From the NCBI GenBank assembly GCA_034769895.1, contig CM068368.1:338791076-338855075 (forward strand): a stretch of 64,000 nt of DNA, written 5' to 3'. The DNA comes from Magicicada septendecula. Its lineage: Eukaryota > Arthropoda > Insecta > Hemiptera > Cicadidae. Below the pieces are notes generated by a model, which was given only the letters and a program-made list of their open reading frames with translations, made no database searches and was not told the DNA's origin. How positions within the stretch are numbered: position 1 is the first letter of the stretch; the number at the start of each line of letters is the position of its first letter. This document shows, piece by piece, positions 26,880 to 39,442 of the stretch. The position numbers and the translations under genes were made by a program.

Positions 26880-28835
26880 TCCATTTATGCTTATTGCAAA
26901 GTAATGTTTTAATGCGCTATATTCTAATCGTTTTCAACATTAATTCATCTGAAAACAATAAATAAAGTACGTGGGACTAATTGAAAAAGACTAAATTGTT
27001 CAGGCCATGCGCGTATGTCTGTCATACATAGTGTGATACAAAAGACTAAACCACCAAAGAAATGACGTTTTAATATTTAAGGCCGTAAAATAAATTACTG
27101 TAAAGGACATGCTGCTAATGAGAAGAATCTGCAGCTCATGGCTGGTGGGATTTTGAAAATACACATCGGGAACAAAACCAGGGTAACTGTATAAATCATG
27201 CTAAAGAAAATACGATAGTAGATAATGTGTGTAGACTACCTGATGTAGCCATGTTTGTTATACGTAATTAATACGTCAACAGACGACAGTTTACATAAAT
27301 CTCTCGGACTATCATGTTGTTTATAAACGGTTACATCTACGCTCTAATATGAATACAATTAATAGCGGCAACTTTCATTGACATCAGTGCGCGACTGCTT
27401 TTTTTATAAAAGAATACTCTCATATTTCGACAATTTAGGATTTAATGATTTAATTATTCTTATCGACGGTTAGATATGTGATGAAGAGGTATAAGCGACT
27501 ATCACGAAGCGTTAATTGCCATTTTTGCTGCAAAACTCTCAGGGTATTATTGGGCATTATTTAATAGGGAGCAGTCACAAACAACAAAGGAAAATGCATT
27601 TACTGAGTTGGAAATATGCTCTAAAAATTTTAGTGAAGAATAAAAAAGTACAAAGTTTATGAAGACCAAGATTATTATTTTCAGTACAAGAGGTCCCTAA
27701 AAATTGTTAATAGAGAACCGTAGGTCTATAATACTCTAACAATCTGGCTTATTTGTGGAGTTGGTTTGTGGAGAAAGATAAGGCCATGATCATTGTAGTG
27801 AACAAGTTTAAAAGAATCTGTATTGCTAACTATTTAAAGAAAATAATACAAAGAACACCGAAAAGAGATGCAGATGAGAATGTACGGGATTATGACCAAG
27901 ACATTTATACTATTTGGAATAACTGATGTCGCGACAGGAGGAAGAGCGTTGTAAGGTACACAAGTTAAGCTAGACAAGATAAGAAGACAGATCATGGAAT
28001 ATGTTCGTTAACCAATAAAGAGGATGTCAGTTGACTGACACTGAGAGAGTGAAACTTCTAGTCAGAAAATTACGCCTGAATCTTAAAAACGAATAAATAG
28101 TGAACAATAATTGGTTCTCATTATCACACGAAACGTCACATCCTAGAGTTTCCAAATTGCTATTCTAGAGAATGTAATAAAAAGTCATTAAAATTTTACA
28201 CTAGAGTACTAGAATGGGTTTTAACATAAATTACTTCCCGGTTCAGGTAGTAGCAACCTTGAAAAAAGATCCCAGTCAACATTATTAAAGAAATATATAT
28301 TTGAGTCGCTTAGATAAAAACCGGAATCGATTATGTACAACTACCATTAACGGTAATCGATCATACGTCAGTTGTAATTTGGCATGAGCTTGTGAAGAAT
28401 GTAACAGTAATGCACTTAACATGACAGCGCTAAAATGTTGTATAAAAGATGTTGAAGTATTCAATCTCCTTTCCGCATATTTTCAATTTATAGATTTCAT
28501 GTGTGTGTGTGTGTTTTGCCATACGACAGGTTCGTGCCTGTACTTTAAATACTACATAAAGTTTTAGGACAAGTTTTATTGATCGTTTTTTATAAATTTT
28601 AAATAAATGAAGTTCTTGTGAGATATATGATTTTGAATTGAAAAGGATATAGCTCTTGAAAGAAAAAGTCAAGTGCGTGTAATTGTAAGTTCCTTAATAA
28701 AGTCTACTTGATTAAAAATTCAACTGAAAAAACCTTCTTTATAAACAAAGGTTTGGAGCAATTTATAAGAATTAAAATAGGTCTACACGCATTTACAGAG
28801 TTTACAACTGTACCTAATATAAATTATAATAAAAC
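26880..28835. other. Non-coding stretch, nothing recognised
   Basis: No element end or coding motif was recognised. A very short GT tract lies at 28500-28514. Confidence 0.4.
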
Positions 28836-28889
28836 TACGAGGGCTATCCAGAAAGTACGTTCCGATAGGGTATTAAAGGAAGCGAAGAA

Positions 28890-30004
28890 TCTATATATAT
28901 ATATAAAACTCAAAGTCTGAGTATTTATGTGTACTGAATACAAATCTACACCGTTACACCGATTGCCACCAAATTTTGCACAGGTAACCTTTCACACAAG
29001 GCGAAAAATACAGTCTAACTTGGAATTTGATATTTTGCCCCGTTTGCACGATTTAGGCCCTTTTAATTATGCCTTTTTGTTGACGCGTATAAAGATGTCA
29101 TCAACACCATGGAGACCAGAGTTAATTACCATAGCAACAAGTAAATAAACAAATGCTATTTAGCGACATCAGAACTGTACCCTTATCCGTTCCTGCAGTT
29201 TTTAATGTTCTTAATATGCGATTGTATCGATATATTTTGTAATTTTGAATACACATACGTCTATATATTTTGTAATTGCCTAAAACGATTATAAAATTTA
29301 CGTTTAAACGTATTTATAATGATGCAATAAATAAATAATGAAATATATTTAATACTACTACTAAAGGTGTCAAAAACACCATGGAGACCAGAACTAATTA
29401 CCATAGTAACAACTAAATAAACAAAAGCTATTTAGCAGCATCGGAACTGTACATCTATCCGTTCCTGCAGTAGGCTACATTTTCGATGTTTTATATTATA
29501 TGGATTGTATTGATATATTACGATGTGGAAAGTGTACTAATTGTAAATTGTCCTATTACTTAATGCAAAGCGAAAATACGCGTGTTTTCATTAGTGAGGT
29601 TAGGTGACAACGGTTATTGGTTTTTAGTTTACTTCTAAAATAAATAAAAGCCATGGTTGAGGAAAACATAACGTTTAATGTGTTTTTAATGCTTCTAACA
29701 CAGTAACATTTAAAATAAGGAATTTAGCGTTTTTGATTTAACAGGTACTTTATAAATATCTCCAAAGGCTTTATAAACGGGTAGCCTACTTATAAATCTC
29801 CAAAGGCTGGTCAACCAACATAATAATTTAGTACAAGTTAAAATAGTACAAGTGTTGAAAACAGCTTTGGAGATAATTTGACTAATGAGTACAGAATTGT
29901 TATACGACCTGACAGAACGCCATATAGACATAGACAATAAAAATTATATTAAAATACTTATTAAAAGTCAAATATTAGCATGCGAAGCCGTAGGTAACAG
30001 CTAG
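28890..30004 (+). mobile_element. Non-autonomous Helitron inside mariner
   Basis: Begins TCTATATATATATATAAAAC directly after A and ends ACAGCTAG directly before T, the A^T insertion without duplication expected of Helitrons. The pre-terminal GCGAAGCCGTAGGTAACAG resembles the degenerate hairpin of insect Helitrons. It encodes no Rep or helicase. From about 29130 to 29350 it is similar to sequence just upstream of the Helitron gene at 36.3-36.8 kb, so it is a relative of that family. An internal segment (about 29094-29230) recurs in degenerate form at about 29368-29520. Confidence 0.75.
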
Positions 30005-30079
30005 TATATTTATAAAACATTTTTATTGCTATTTGAAGTAGGCCTACACACCTTAAACTACTTCTCTATATAGTATCCG

Positions 30080-30576
30080 TCATTTTGAAACACTTTTCAT
30101 AACGGGCACCAGGCGTTGTATAGGACTACTTTCGTCGTAGAAATTTCCCGCCTGTGATTTGAACCATGTATTAACATCTTGATTGACATTGTTGGCCACC
30201 AAGGAAGGATTCTCATGCTTGAAAAGGTGACATTCGCTTGGCGTGAGGTCTGGGTTGTAAGGCGGATAATCAAATTGTTGCCAGTCAAACTTTGAGATGT
30301 TGCGTTGCAGCGGTAGTGTGTGCACTATGTGTGTGTAGTGCCATGATTCATCCCAATGTCCAGGGTAAGCATCGTACGTCGCTAATTCTAGAACGGACTA
30401 AGCAAAAAAGTCTTATCCATCTTGGTACAATTGAATCGCTCACTGCTTCTTGTCCATAGGCCCTAAATATCGAAAATCTGACGGTAAATTTCAATTATTT
30501 TAAAGCCTTTCGCATTCGAGAACCGAATCACATACCTACTTTCACACGCGGCGGGCGTCTCGAATTTCTTCGGCAT
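30080..30576 (-). pseudogene. mariner transposase, internally deleted
   Basis: The start codon at 30576-30574 begins MPKKFETPAACESRYVIRFS, the N-terminal start of a mariner subgroup transposase, with FKIIEIYRQI after it (helix-turn-helix region) and a stop in DI*GLW. About half the protein, including the first catalytic Asp regions, is missing. The C-terminal part resumes near 30325 with FDWQQFDYPPYNPDLTPSEC and HLFKH, the YxPDLAPxDYHLF block holding the last catalytic Asp, here apparently replaced (SEC for SDY). It ends near 30080. Length is about 165 codons against about 345 in the family. Confidence 0.85.
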
Positions 30577-30740
30577 TATAAACACGTCCAACGAAGCTTA
30601 CTCAGTGCACAGTTGTTTACAAATAGCATTGTTGGATTACCAACGAATCAACAATCTGGCCGCGCACGCGCAACATCGTAGCAGCATCGAAATCGCGGCA
30701 ATTTTTAAAAACGGAACTTACTTTCTGTATATCAATAGTA

Positions 30741-31547
30741 TAATGTTCGTGAATGTGAGGCCTTTACATTTAAGTAAAATGTCTTTAAAAGTTTTAAAAT
30801 GTCCTTAAAATAATTTTTTTATTTATGGGAATCGACTATTTTTTTTATTTCCCTGGTGTTATTTATTTATGATGGTGCCGGAATCCGTCGTTTGAAGATC
30901 TCAGCACTCCTTTCTCCCGTTCCTTAAGTTCCTGTACTTTTCCCGGATGTTAATGGGATGCTATATGTCAGTCTTGTTTCTGTTTTGGATCACTTCGGAC
31001 ATCAATGATTGGACAGATACTCTACTTTAGTAGTACCGGTCCTAAACACCTCGTATAGTGAGTGACTCGACGAGATGATGTCCAACTACAACTGACTTGT
31101 TTGAAATATGAATAGGAACTTCCAGGTAATTTATTTGCATATTTAAAATAAAGGTAAATAGTTGTAGATTGTTTTAAATGGTACAGAATCGGACAATTCG
31201 TAACCTGTTTTTAAACACCTATTTTGAACAATTATTTACTTGTGTTACTAGGTCTGGATGTGTGTCTATGAGTGTGTGTACATGTGTATTTGGTGTATGT
31301 GTTGTACCTGCTTTCGTTACCAATTGTGGTAACGAGTGTTATACATAAATGACGAGTGAAAAATTATGAAGTCAATGCAACCACTTGCCTAAAGATCATG
31401 TTTACGTGATCTCGTAAACGGACTAAAAAGTGATCAGTTAAAAAGGGACGCTATACACGAATGAACAAAACTGAACAATATCTGACATGTCAGAATTGCT
31501 GTCTACTATAAATACCTCCGACAATTTTGGACAAGAAACAGAAGGCG
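30741..31547. other. Non-coding stretch, nothing recognised
   Basis: No coding or TE signal was recognised right of the mariner. Confidence 0.4.
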
Positions 31548-31647
31548 AGAAGTTTCACCCGGGGACACTAAGTCCGTTTGCTAATCAACAGACTCAAGGA
31601 AGTTTCACACGAGGTCGCTATGCCCGTTTGCTAATCGACTTGAACTC
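31548..31647. repeat. 50-bp imperfect tandem duplication
   Basis: Two adjacent copies share AGTTTCAC at 31551 and 31601 and CCGTTTGCTAATC at 31574 and 31624. A 109-codon plus-strand frame (31487-31816) crosses it, but its remainder is CAT/ATC repeat translation, so I do not call it a gene. Confidence 0.8.
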
Positions 31648-32525
31648 ATCATCATTATCATCATCATCTGCAATATACCACGATCGATGGAGGACCACAG
31701 AACTACCGTCAACAACAGACCATAGAATACTGAGGAAGCGTAATCATCATCGTCATTGTCATCACTCAGTAGACGCACGCACGCACGCAACGATAACATC
31801 AACAATACGCAGGTGACAAATGAACAATTATATTTTTGTGTTAAACAAAGAACTCATAAAGAACAGAATACGAGATAAACTAATTAAAAAAGACTTAAAT
31901 GTAGATAGTGTAAATATTCAGTGTAAAAGACGCAAATGTAAGTTGGTGTTAAAAAATAATTTTATTCTGTTAATTTAAAAATTTGGTGTATCATTATAAA
32001 TCATAATTATTGTTAATGTAAATATTATTTTATTAAAATGTTAATAGTAAATCTTCAATTTTTATTTGATAAATTAATATTATTTTTATTAAATAAGTTC
32101 AAATTTTAATAATGATTCAAAGTCAGACGTTCAAAAAATATAAAACAATTTATAATTAGTTCATCATATATGTTTAGATATTTATGACTATATGTTATGA
32201 ATGTGTGCTGAATAGCAAAGATATGTTATGTTTTCAGAGTGTAACCTTATAAAAGAGAATGGTTTGAATTTTCTAGTTTCAAATTTTAATAATCAATTAA
32301 TTTTTTTGCAATATTTAATAAAAACCGTTGGTTGATTCTTTTACTATGTTTTAATTAATTATTTCATGCCATCAACGTCTCACTTCTCTATTTAAAAATA
32401 GGTTTATTGTACAACCACATATACTTAACGCAACGAACACACAAAAATCCTACGAACTAGACGGTGTTTAACACTATACAGTTGCGTTGGGTACATAGAC
32501 TAATATGTATTCATTTTATAATACT
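31648..32525. other. Non-coding, short CAT and ACGC repeats
   Basis: Contains imperfect (CAT)n at about 31648-31670 and 31744-31765 and a short ACGC repeat at about 31774-31790. The rest is AT-rich without recognised features. Confidence 0.5.
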
Positions 32526-33684
<1,159 letters not shown>

Positions 33685-34080
33685 TTAAAGTATTGGACAA
33701 AAAATTCTGCGGAGGATTTTGCGTTCATGAACCACCAGGCTTGTCTCAGACTTTATAAAAATGGTCCAGGTCTCAGGACCATATGTGAGAACTGGGCGGA
33801 TCAGTGTTTTATACAGAAGCAGGTTGATGCTCATGGGAATTGATCCGCTCTGGAACAGGGGTCTGAGACCAAAGAAGTACCTTTTAGCTAAGGTGACTCT
33901 TCGCTTTAATTCTTCTGTTGTTTCCCCATCGGAGTTAACTTGGCATCCTAAATAAACAAAGTTGTTGACATTTTCGAAGGAATAGATGCCAATTTGGATG
34001 CGCTCTCCTTCTCTAGCTTCCTGTCCTATGACCATAGTTCTAGCATACATTTTGTTGAACAATTTGTTCAAAATAAGGAC
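33685..34080 (-). pseudogene. LINE RT thumb fragment
   Basis: A 128-codon minus-strand frame reads MVIGQ, FENVNNFVYLGCQVNSDGE, EELKRRVTLAKRYFFGL, LYKTLIRPVLTYGPETWT and ERKILRRIF. This order is the post-palm region of RTE/R1-like LINE reverse transcriptases (YLGs.v..D....EI..RI..A.R....L...LYKTLIRPVLTYG.ETW...ER.ILRRIFGP). The frame is open but starts and ends abruptly: the palm is absent and the C-terminus is cut after RRIFCPIL. The left truncation abuts a GT microsatellite. Confidence 0.85.
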
Positions 34081-34088
34081 AATGTATA

Positions 34089-34109
34089 TGCGCGCGTGTG
34101 CGTGCGTGC

Positions 34110-34163
<54 letters not shown>
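34089..34163. repeat. GC/GT-rich then (GT)n microsatellite
   Basis: GCGCGCGTGTGCGTGCGTGCG grading into pure GT repeats for about 50 bases. Confidence 0.95.
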
Positions 34164-34167
<4 letters not shown>

Positions 34168-36285
34168 ATAGAGACTGTGTTATATATTAACATAGAAATT
34201 ACATATATGTCATATTCGAACATATATGTCATATAACATTTTTACAAGCTAATTTTTAGTTGCTAATATATATTTAACAATACATAAATTTTGTTTTGTA
34301 AACCTATATTTGTTTTACATGTTCAATACTTTGAACGCAGTCTATGTATTTAATTAACAATTGGTTTCCATCATATAAATTATACTGTTTTAATATTTTA
34401 AATTAATTTCTGTACTTTTGGCTATGTTATTTAACGGCTATTAAAACAGTATATTAAACTATATAAAACAGTTAAAATATATCTTCACAGGGAACGCACG
34501 TGTGTGTGTAATACCAAAATAAATCTACCTTGTAAAAGACCAAAGCTGTGGTTATGGCTAATCACAGATATTATTAATGCTTTCAGAATACGCTTGACAT
34601 TTATTTGGGTTTATAAAATGTACCTTGTATGAAGTATATATGTGTCAGACAGGTAATTAGATTTTAGAGAGTAAGCTCCCCATGGATACACACTTGTACG
34701 CCCCATGCATTACTACATATTACTTATCAGTATTACTTCCACTACCCGATCATCAGTGTTAATGATAGGCTTACTTGTTGCTTTATAAATTACTGACAGT
34801 AAATGTGTTCAAAGTAACAAAATAATTTTCAGTCTTTCATCTTTTATATCCATGCGTAAAAACTTTTTATCAAGAACTTCATAATAAATATTTTTAAAAA
34901 ACGAAAGAAGAACATATTAAATGCAGGGAGGATAAATTGGCCTTATAGGTTATAATTAATTTAAGAGAATTCAGAGAATCGTTCTCTCTTACAGTTTGTC
35001 CACTTACGAATATGTAATTCGCCTACTGCTATCATCACACATTCAGCTTTCTCAGGACCATAGAGATAACCCCCCCCCCACACACACACACACACATCAA
35101 GGGAAAAAGAAGATCCGCCTCATTTCAGGTGACCACGAACTAATTCGGTTGTTTTAGAAACAGTAATCAATGACAATTAGGCCCTACATCAAATTAACGA
35201 CTGTAGACACCATTTGCGAATATTTGAATTAAACAATTTGTTATCGTTTTACATATCAGAAGATGAGTAACTTACTGTAAGGACTTAATTAGGCATGGAA
35301 TAATTACGCTTATTACAATGTACTTAAATAATTTTGTGGGTATATAGGCCTATTGCTTTTTTTGTAATATTTAATAAAACTGTGAGTTGTGAATTATGAA
35401 AATGTTGAAGGCTAATGAAATCTGTTCAGTTCATTGTTTAATTTGTTTAATGTTTTCATTAATTTTTTAAGTTAATTTTTGGAATTTATTTTGAATTTGC
35501 ATTTTATTTAAACATTTATTTTGTTACGTGTTTTCATATATTGCATATGTTCCCATCCATCATGTTGACTTTTACTATGTGTGTATGATATACGATTTTG
35601 TCTGTGAAAACTCATAAGAAGGGGAAATATTTTCTAAATTCGTTTAAAAATTAGTATGTAATAATAAATATTATTTCTTTTCAAAATAAAAAGTAATTAC
35701 TGCACTAGACGATATATTATACTCTCACAAACTATTTAATCTGCGACTGTTTTTCTCTTTTTTGTGGTGGTTTAGATCCTCTATTCAAACATTTTCCCAT
35801 CATTTGCTTCCTCATTTCCTCTGACTGCGTTCTGAATAACTATTCCTCTATTGTTTCTTTCTCTAAAATGTTTTTAAATATTGCAGTTAATTTTCTGTGA
35901 CCGGTTAGATATGATTTTCCCGAGAACTACTGCTACTACTGTAACCGTCGTCACCACCACCACTGGCCTCCACCACCACACCATAATAATAATAATAATA
36001 AAGAACCGTTTACCTCATACCACTCTATCAAGGTTTCCATAAGGGCGTACATAAAATTTTTTTTCGGAAGTCCTTTTAAAAAAAGAAGTGGAGCGGGATA
36101 AGCATTGTGACACACATCTGCATCTACAGATACGCAGAATTTAATGTAATCATAATATTTAGACCTTAATTTAAAGGACAATAAAATGACACAGTTTTAC
36201 AGTTTCTAGTCGAGTGGGAAGTTTTGGAGGACTTGAACCCCTCCACCCAAAATCCCCTCTGCCTACGCTCATGACATGTTGTAAA
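34164..36285. other. Non-coding with short repeats and a possible dispersed repeat
   Basis: Contains C9 plus (AC)n at 35070-35096 and CAC/AAT trinucleotide repeats at about 35950-36000. Around 36220-36275 the minus strand reads GCGTAGGCAGAGGGGATTTT, similar to a TE sequence I associate with many arthropod genomes but cannot name. Nothing else was recognised. Confidence 0.4.
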
Positions 36286-36289
36286 TCTA

Positions 36290-36720
36290 TAATATAACGC
36301 GCTAGGTAGTGTGTCAGTCATCGGTATGTTACCATAGTAACAAGTAAATAAACAAATGATATTTACCGGCATCGAATGTATACATTTATCCATTCCTATA
36401 GTTTTTAATGTTTTTACTATGCGATTGTGTTGATATGTTTTGTAATTTTGTATACAGGTACGTCTATATATTTTGTAATTGTCCTATATTTCTGTATAAT
36501 GTAATCTGTATAATATAACGCGGTAGGTGGAGTGTCAGTCATCGGTATGTTACCATAGTAACAAGTAAATAAACAAATGATATTTACCGGCATCGAATGT
36601 ATACATTTATCCATTCCTATAGTTTTTAATGTTTTTACTATGCGATTGTGTTGATATGTTTTTTAATTTTGTATACAGGTACGTCTATATATTTTGTAAT
36701 TGTCCTATATTTCTGTATAT
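36290..36720. repeat. 221-bp-period tandem duplication in Helitron 5' region
   Basis: About 210 bases starting TAATATAACGC at 36290 recur from 36511 with few differences. The repeated unit includes GTCAGTCATCGGTATGTTAC and the AT-rich segment shared with the non-autonomous Helitron. Minus-strand frames starting MDKCIHSMPVNI appear twice only because of this duplication. Confidence 0.9.
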
Positions 36721-36793
36721 GTTTTAATTGTGAAATTTATGTTTACACGTATTTCTGATGAGCCAATGAATAAGCAATGAAATACGATCAAAT

Positions 36794-38041
36794 ATGCCTC
36801 CTAAACGCCAGCAACCACCAACTGCTGAAGAAATTGCAGCAAAAAAAGCACGTAATGCTGAAGCTCAAAGACGCTGTAGAGCGGCCATGTCAGAAGACCA
36901 GCTTCAAGCAGAATGTGAAGCTAATGCTGTAAGTCAACGGCAACACAGAGAAAACATGCCACAAAATCAACTTCAACAAGAGCGCGAGGCAAACGCTGAA
37001 AGACAAAGGGTTGCACGCCAACATCAAAGAGGACGTCTGATTAGATATGTTCGATCCCGCAACACCGCTTTGCTTCCCGAAAACTTCAATGAAGACGAAA
37101 TTGAAGAAAGTTATCTTGGCTTAATGGACGCTAAATGTCCATTTTGCAATGCCACTCATTTCAAAAATGAATTAATGTCAAATTGCTGCCATAAAGGGAC
37201 CATTGCATTAGAAGAAATACGAATGCATCCCTTCATTACAAATTACATGAATAGATCTGATCCAAATTCCAAAAATTTCATGGAAAACATAAGATCCTAC
37301 AACAGTGCAATGGCCTTTGCCTCAATGGTAGCACAAGTTGACCAATCAGTGACCAGACGTTCAGGTCCTTTTTGTTACAGAATCCATGGGCAAATTTATC
37401 ACGCTACATTTGCATTACACCCAAATCAAGGTGAATTACCAAAGTATGCCCAACTGTACATTTTGGATTCGGCCCAAGCCTTGACAGAAAGAATGAACAA
37501 TCAAGCAAACAATGGATGCATTCGTGTCGTAATGGAGAACCTTCCAAAACTTCTTGGCGATATCAATCCGTTCTCTAGAGAATACAAGAACATGCTCAAA
37601 TTTGAAGAAGACAAAATGCTAAAGGCAAATCGGGAAAACCGAACGCCAATTGAATATAGCATGACTTTCTTGAGAGAAAGAGTAAATAATGTGCACCCCG
37701 GCAGAACCAACGCTCCCACTGCCAGAGGAGAAATTGCTGCCGTTTTTCACAGTGCAGATGGTGCACCCCCAGAAAATCGGGATATTACAATTTATCCGAA
37801 AAGCGGAATTTTACAAAATATATCCATCCTGAGTAGACTCTGTGACCCAATGTGCTACCCTTTGGTTTTCCCATATGGGGATTCAGGGTGGACCACAGAT
37901 CTGAAGAAAGCTGTTGGTCAAGGAAATGTGTCCCAGCTTCAATGGTATTCATACCATTTTGTCATTCGTGATGGAAACTTTAACGAGTTCCTCAACGCAG
38001 GAAAGCTGACGACTCATGGTCAGGAAATATGGCAAACCTGA
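36794..38041 (+). pseudogene. Helitron protein, N-terminal part
   Basis: A 415-codon frame starting MPPKRQQPPTAEEIAAKK. Residues 15-80 hold two to three copies of a basic, Gln-rich repeat (R...A.MS.DQLQAE.EANA..QR). A Cys/His cluster (CPFCNATHF...CCHKG, about residues 115-135) is the zinc-finger-like region known in Helitron proteins. The helitron-like N domain follows, with SGILQNISILSRLCDPMCYP and LVFPYGDSGW near residues 340-370. It stops just after FLNAGKLTTHG, where a deletion or shift removes the link to Rep. ATG at 36794 is chosen because it starts the conserved basic tail. Confidence 0.85.
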
Positions 38042-39427
38042 CTTATTTGTAACATTCACATGCAATCCTAAATGGAGGGAAATCAGGGAAAACTTACTTC
38101 CCGGTCAGCAACCATGCGACCGGCCTGATTTAGTAGCAAGACTGTTTGAGTTGAAACTGAAATTGCTACTTGAAGACTTAACCAAACACCATAGATTTGG
38201 ACGTGTTAGGGCTATGCTCCACGTGATCGAGTCCAAACACATGGGCACATATTGCTATTCATGGCCCCGGAAGACAAAGCCTGGGAGAATGAAAGAATTG
38301 ACAAAATTGTCTGTGCAGAACTCCCTGATAAAGATGCCCACCCGAGGCTACATGAAATTGTAAAATCCTGTATGATACACGGCCCATGTGGTCCATTAAA
38401 TCCAAACGCACCGTGTATGGAAAACGGCAAATGCATAAAAGAATTCCCAAAAGATTTCTGTGCCGAGACCAACAGCAATGTCAATGATTACCCAAAATAT
38501 CAACGCCGAGATGATGGTAACTTTGTTGAACTTGGGGGAAACAAAGTGGATAACAGAGGGGTGGTGCCATACAACCCATACCCGTCTCTGAAATACAACG
38601 CCCACATTAACGTAGAGATTTGTAGCTCAATTCAAAGCGTTAAATACCTGTTGAAATACGTTTACAAGGGGCATGACTGTGCAAATATTCAATTCGTTAC
38701 TGTTCCCACAGAACAGGAAACTACTATTGAATGGGACAAAGTAAAAAATTACTTGGAGACCCGGTATGTAAGTGCACCTGAAGCATGCTGGATGCTCAGG
38801 GAATACAAAATGCACCACCAAACTGATCATGTGGAAAGATTAAATGTCCACCTTGAGGACAAGCATACAATATGTTTTATACCAGGCAAGGAAGCTGAAG
38901 CTGTACAGCAAAAAGCCACCAAGTCAACTCTTCTGGCTTGGTTTAAACTTAATCAGGAAGACCCTAATGCCCGAGAGTATTTATATATTGAAATTCCCGA
39001 ACACTATACATGGGATGACAAAAATTCTAAATGGAAACCACGTCTTAGAGGACATGAAACTACAATTGGCAGAATGTTTGCCGTAAGTCCCACGGATAGA
39101 GAAAAATGGTTCCTCCTAATTCTCCTTCTCAAAGTTAGAGGAGCAACATCTTTCGAGGACCTAAGAACGGTCGAAGGAAATCCTATCCCCTTTGCAACTT
39201 TCCAAGAAGCATGCATTGCAAGGGGATTAACTGATGATGACTCAGAATGGGATACTTGCCTAACAGAAGCTGCAACCCATCAAATGCCTGTACAACTTAG
39301 GCAGTTGTTTGCATTTATTTGTATCATGTGTGAGCCGTCGGATGCAGCAGCATTATTCGACATAAGGACACTCTTATGGAAGACTATAAGAGACGCTTTC
39401 CTGATGGAGAATAAGCTCTCTATTTGA
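38016..39427 (+). pseudogene. Helitron Rep endonuclease, frameshifted
   Basis: The first frame reads KYGKPDLFVTFTCNPKWREI and RPDLVARLFELKLK, the start of the Rep domain, up to HVIE near 38230. The frame then shifts. The HUH motif is present as HGH (38240-38248, usual form HAH in GLPHAHIL), followed by DKIVCAELPD and IVKSCMIHGPCG. Tyrosines of the catalytic motif survive in VKYLLKYVYKGHDC (about 38638-38680). Rep nicks and joins single strands in rolling-circle transposition. The shift at about 38230 also loses the residues before HGH. The frame ends at 39427 by a further shift before the helicase. Confidence 0.85.
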
Positions 39428-39442
39428 CACTTAAAGAAATTT

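Larger units (their letters stand above)
28838..30738 (-). mobile_element. mariner element carrying a Helitron insertion
   Basis: The left terminus CGAGGGCTATCCAGAAAG and the inverted right terminus (30712-30738) match at 21 of 27 positions. Both are flanked by TA (28836-28837 and 30739-30740), the mariner target duplication. A transposase pseudogene lies on the minus strand at 30080-30576. A Helitron interrupts the left side at 28890-30004. Without it the mariner is about 790 bp, shorter than the usual 1.3 kb because the transposase has an internal deletion. Confidence 0.85.

Noticed and set aside
31487..31816. 109-codon Ser-rich ORF
   Set aside because: It spans a tandem duplication plus CAT and ACGC repeats, and has no family motif or splice context.
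36166..36614. Two similar minus-strand proteins starting MDKCIHSMPVNI
   Set aside because: They are antisense readings of the tandemly duplicated Helitron 5' region, not paralogous genes.
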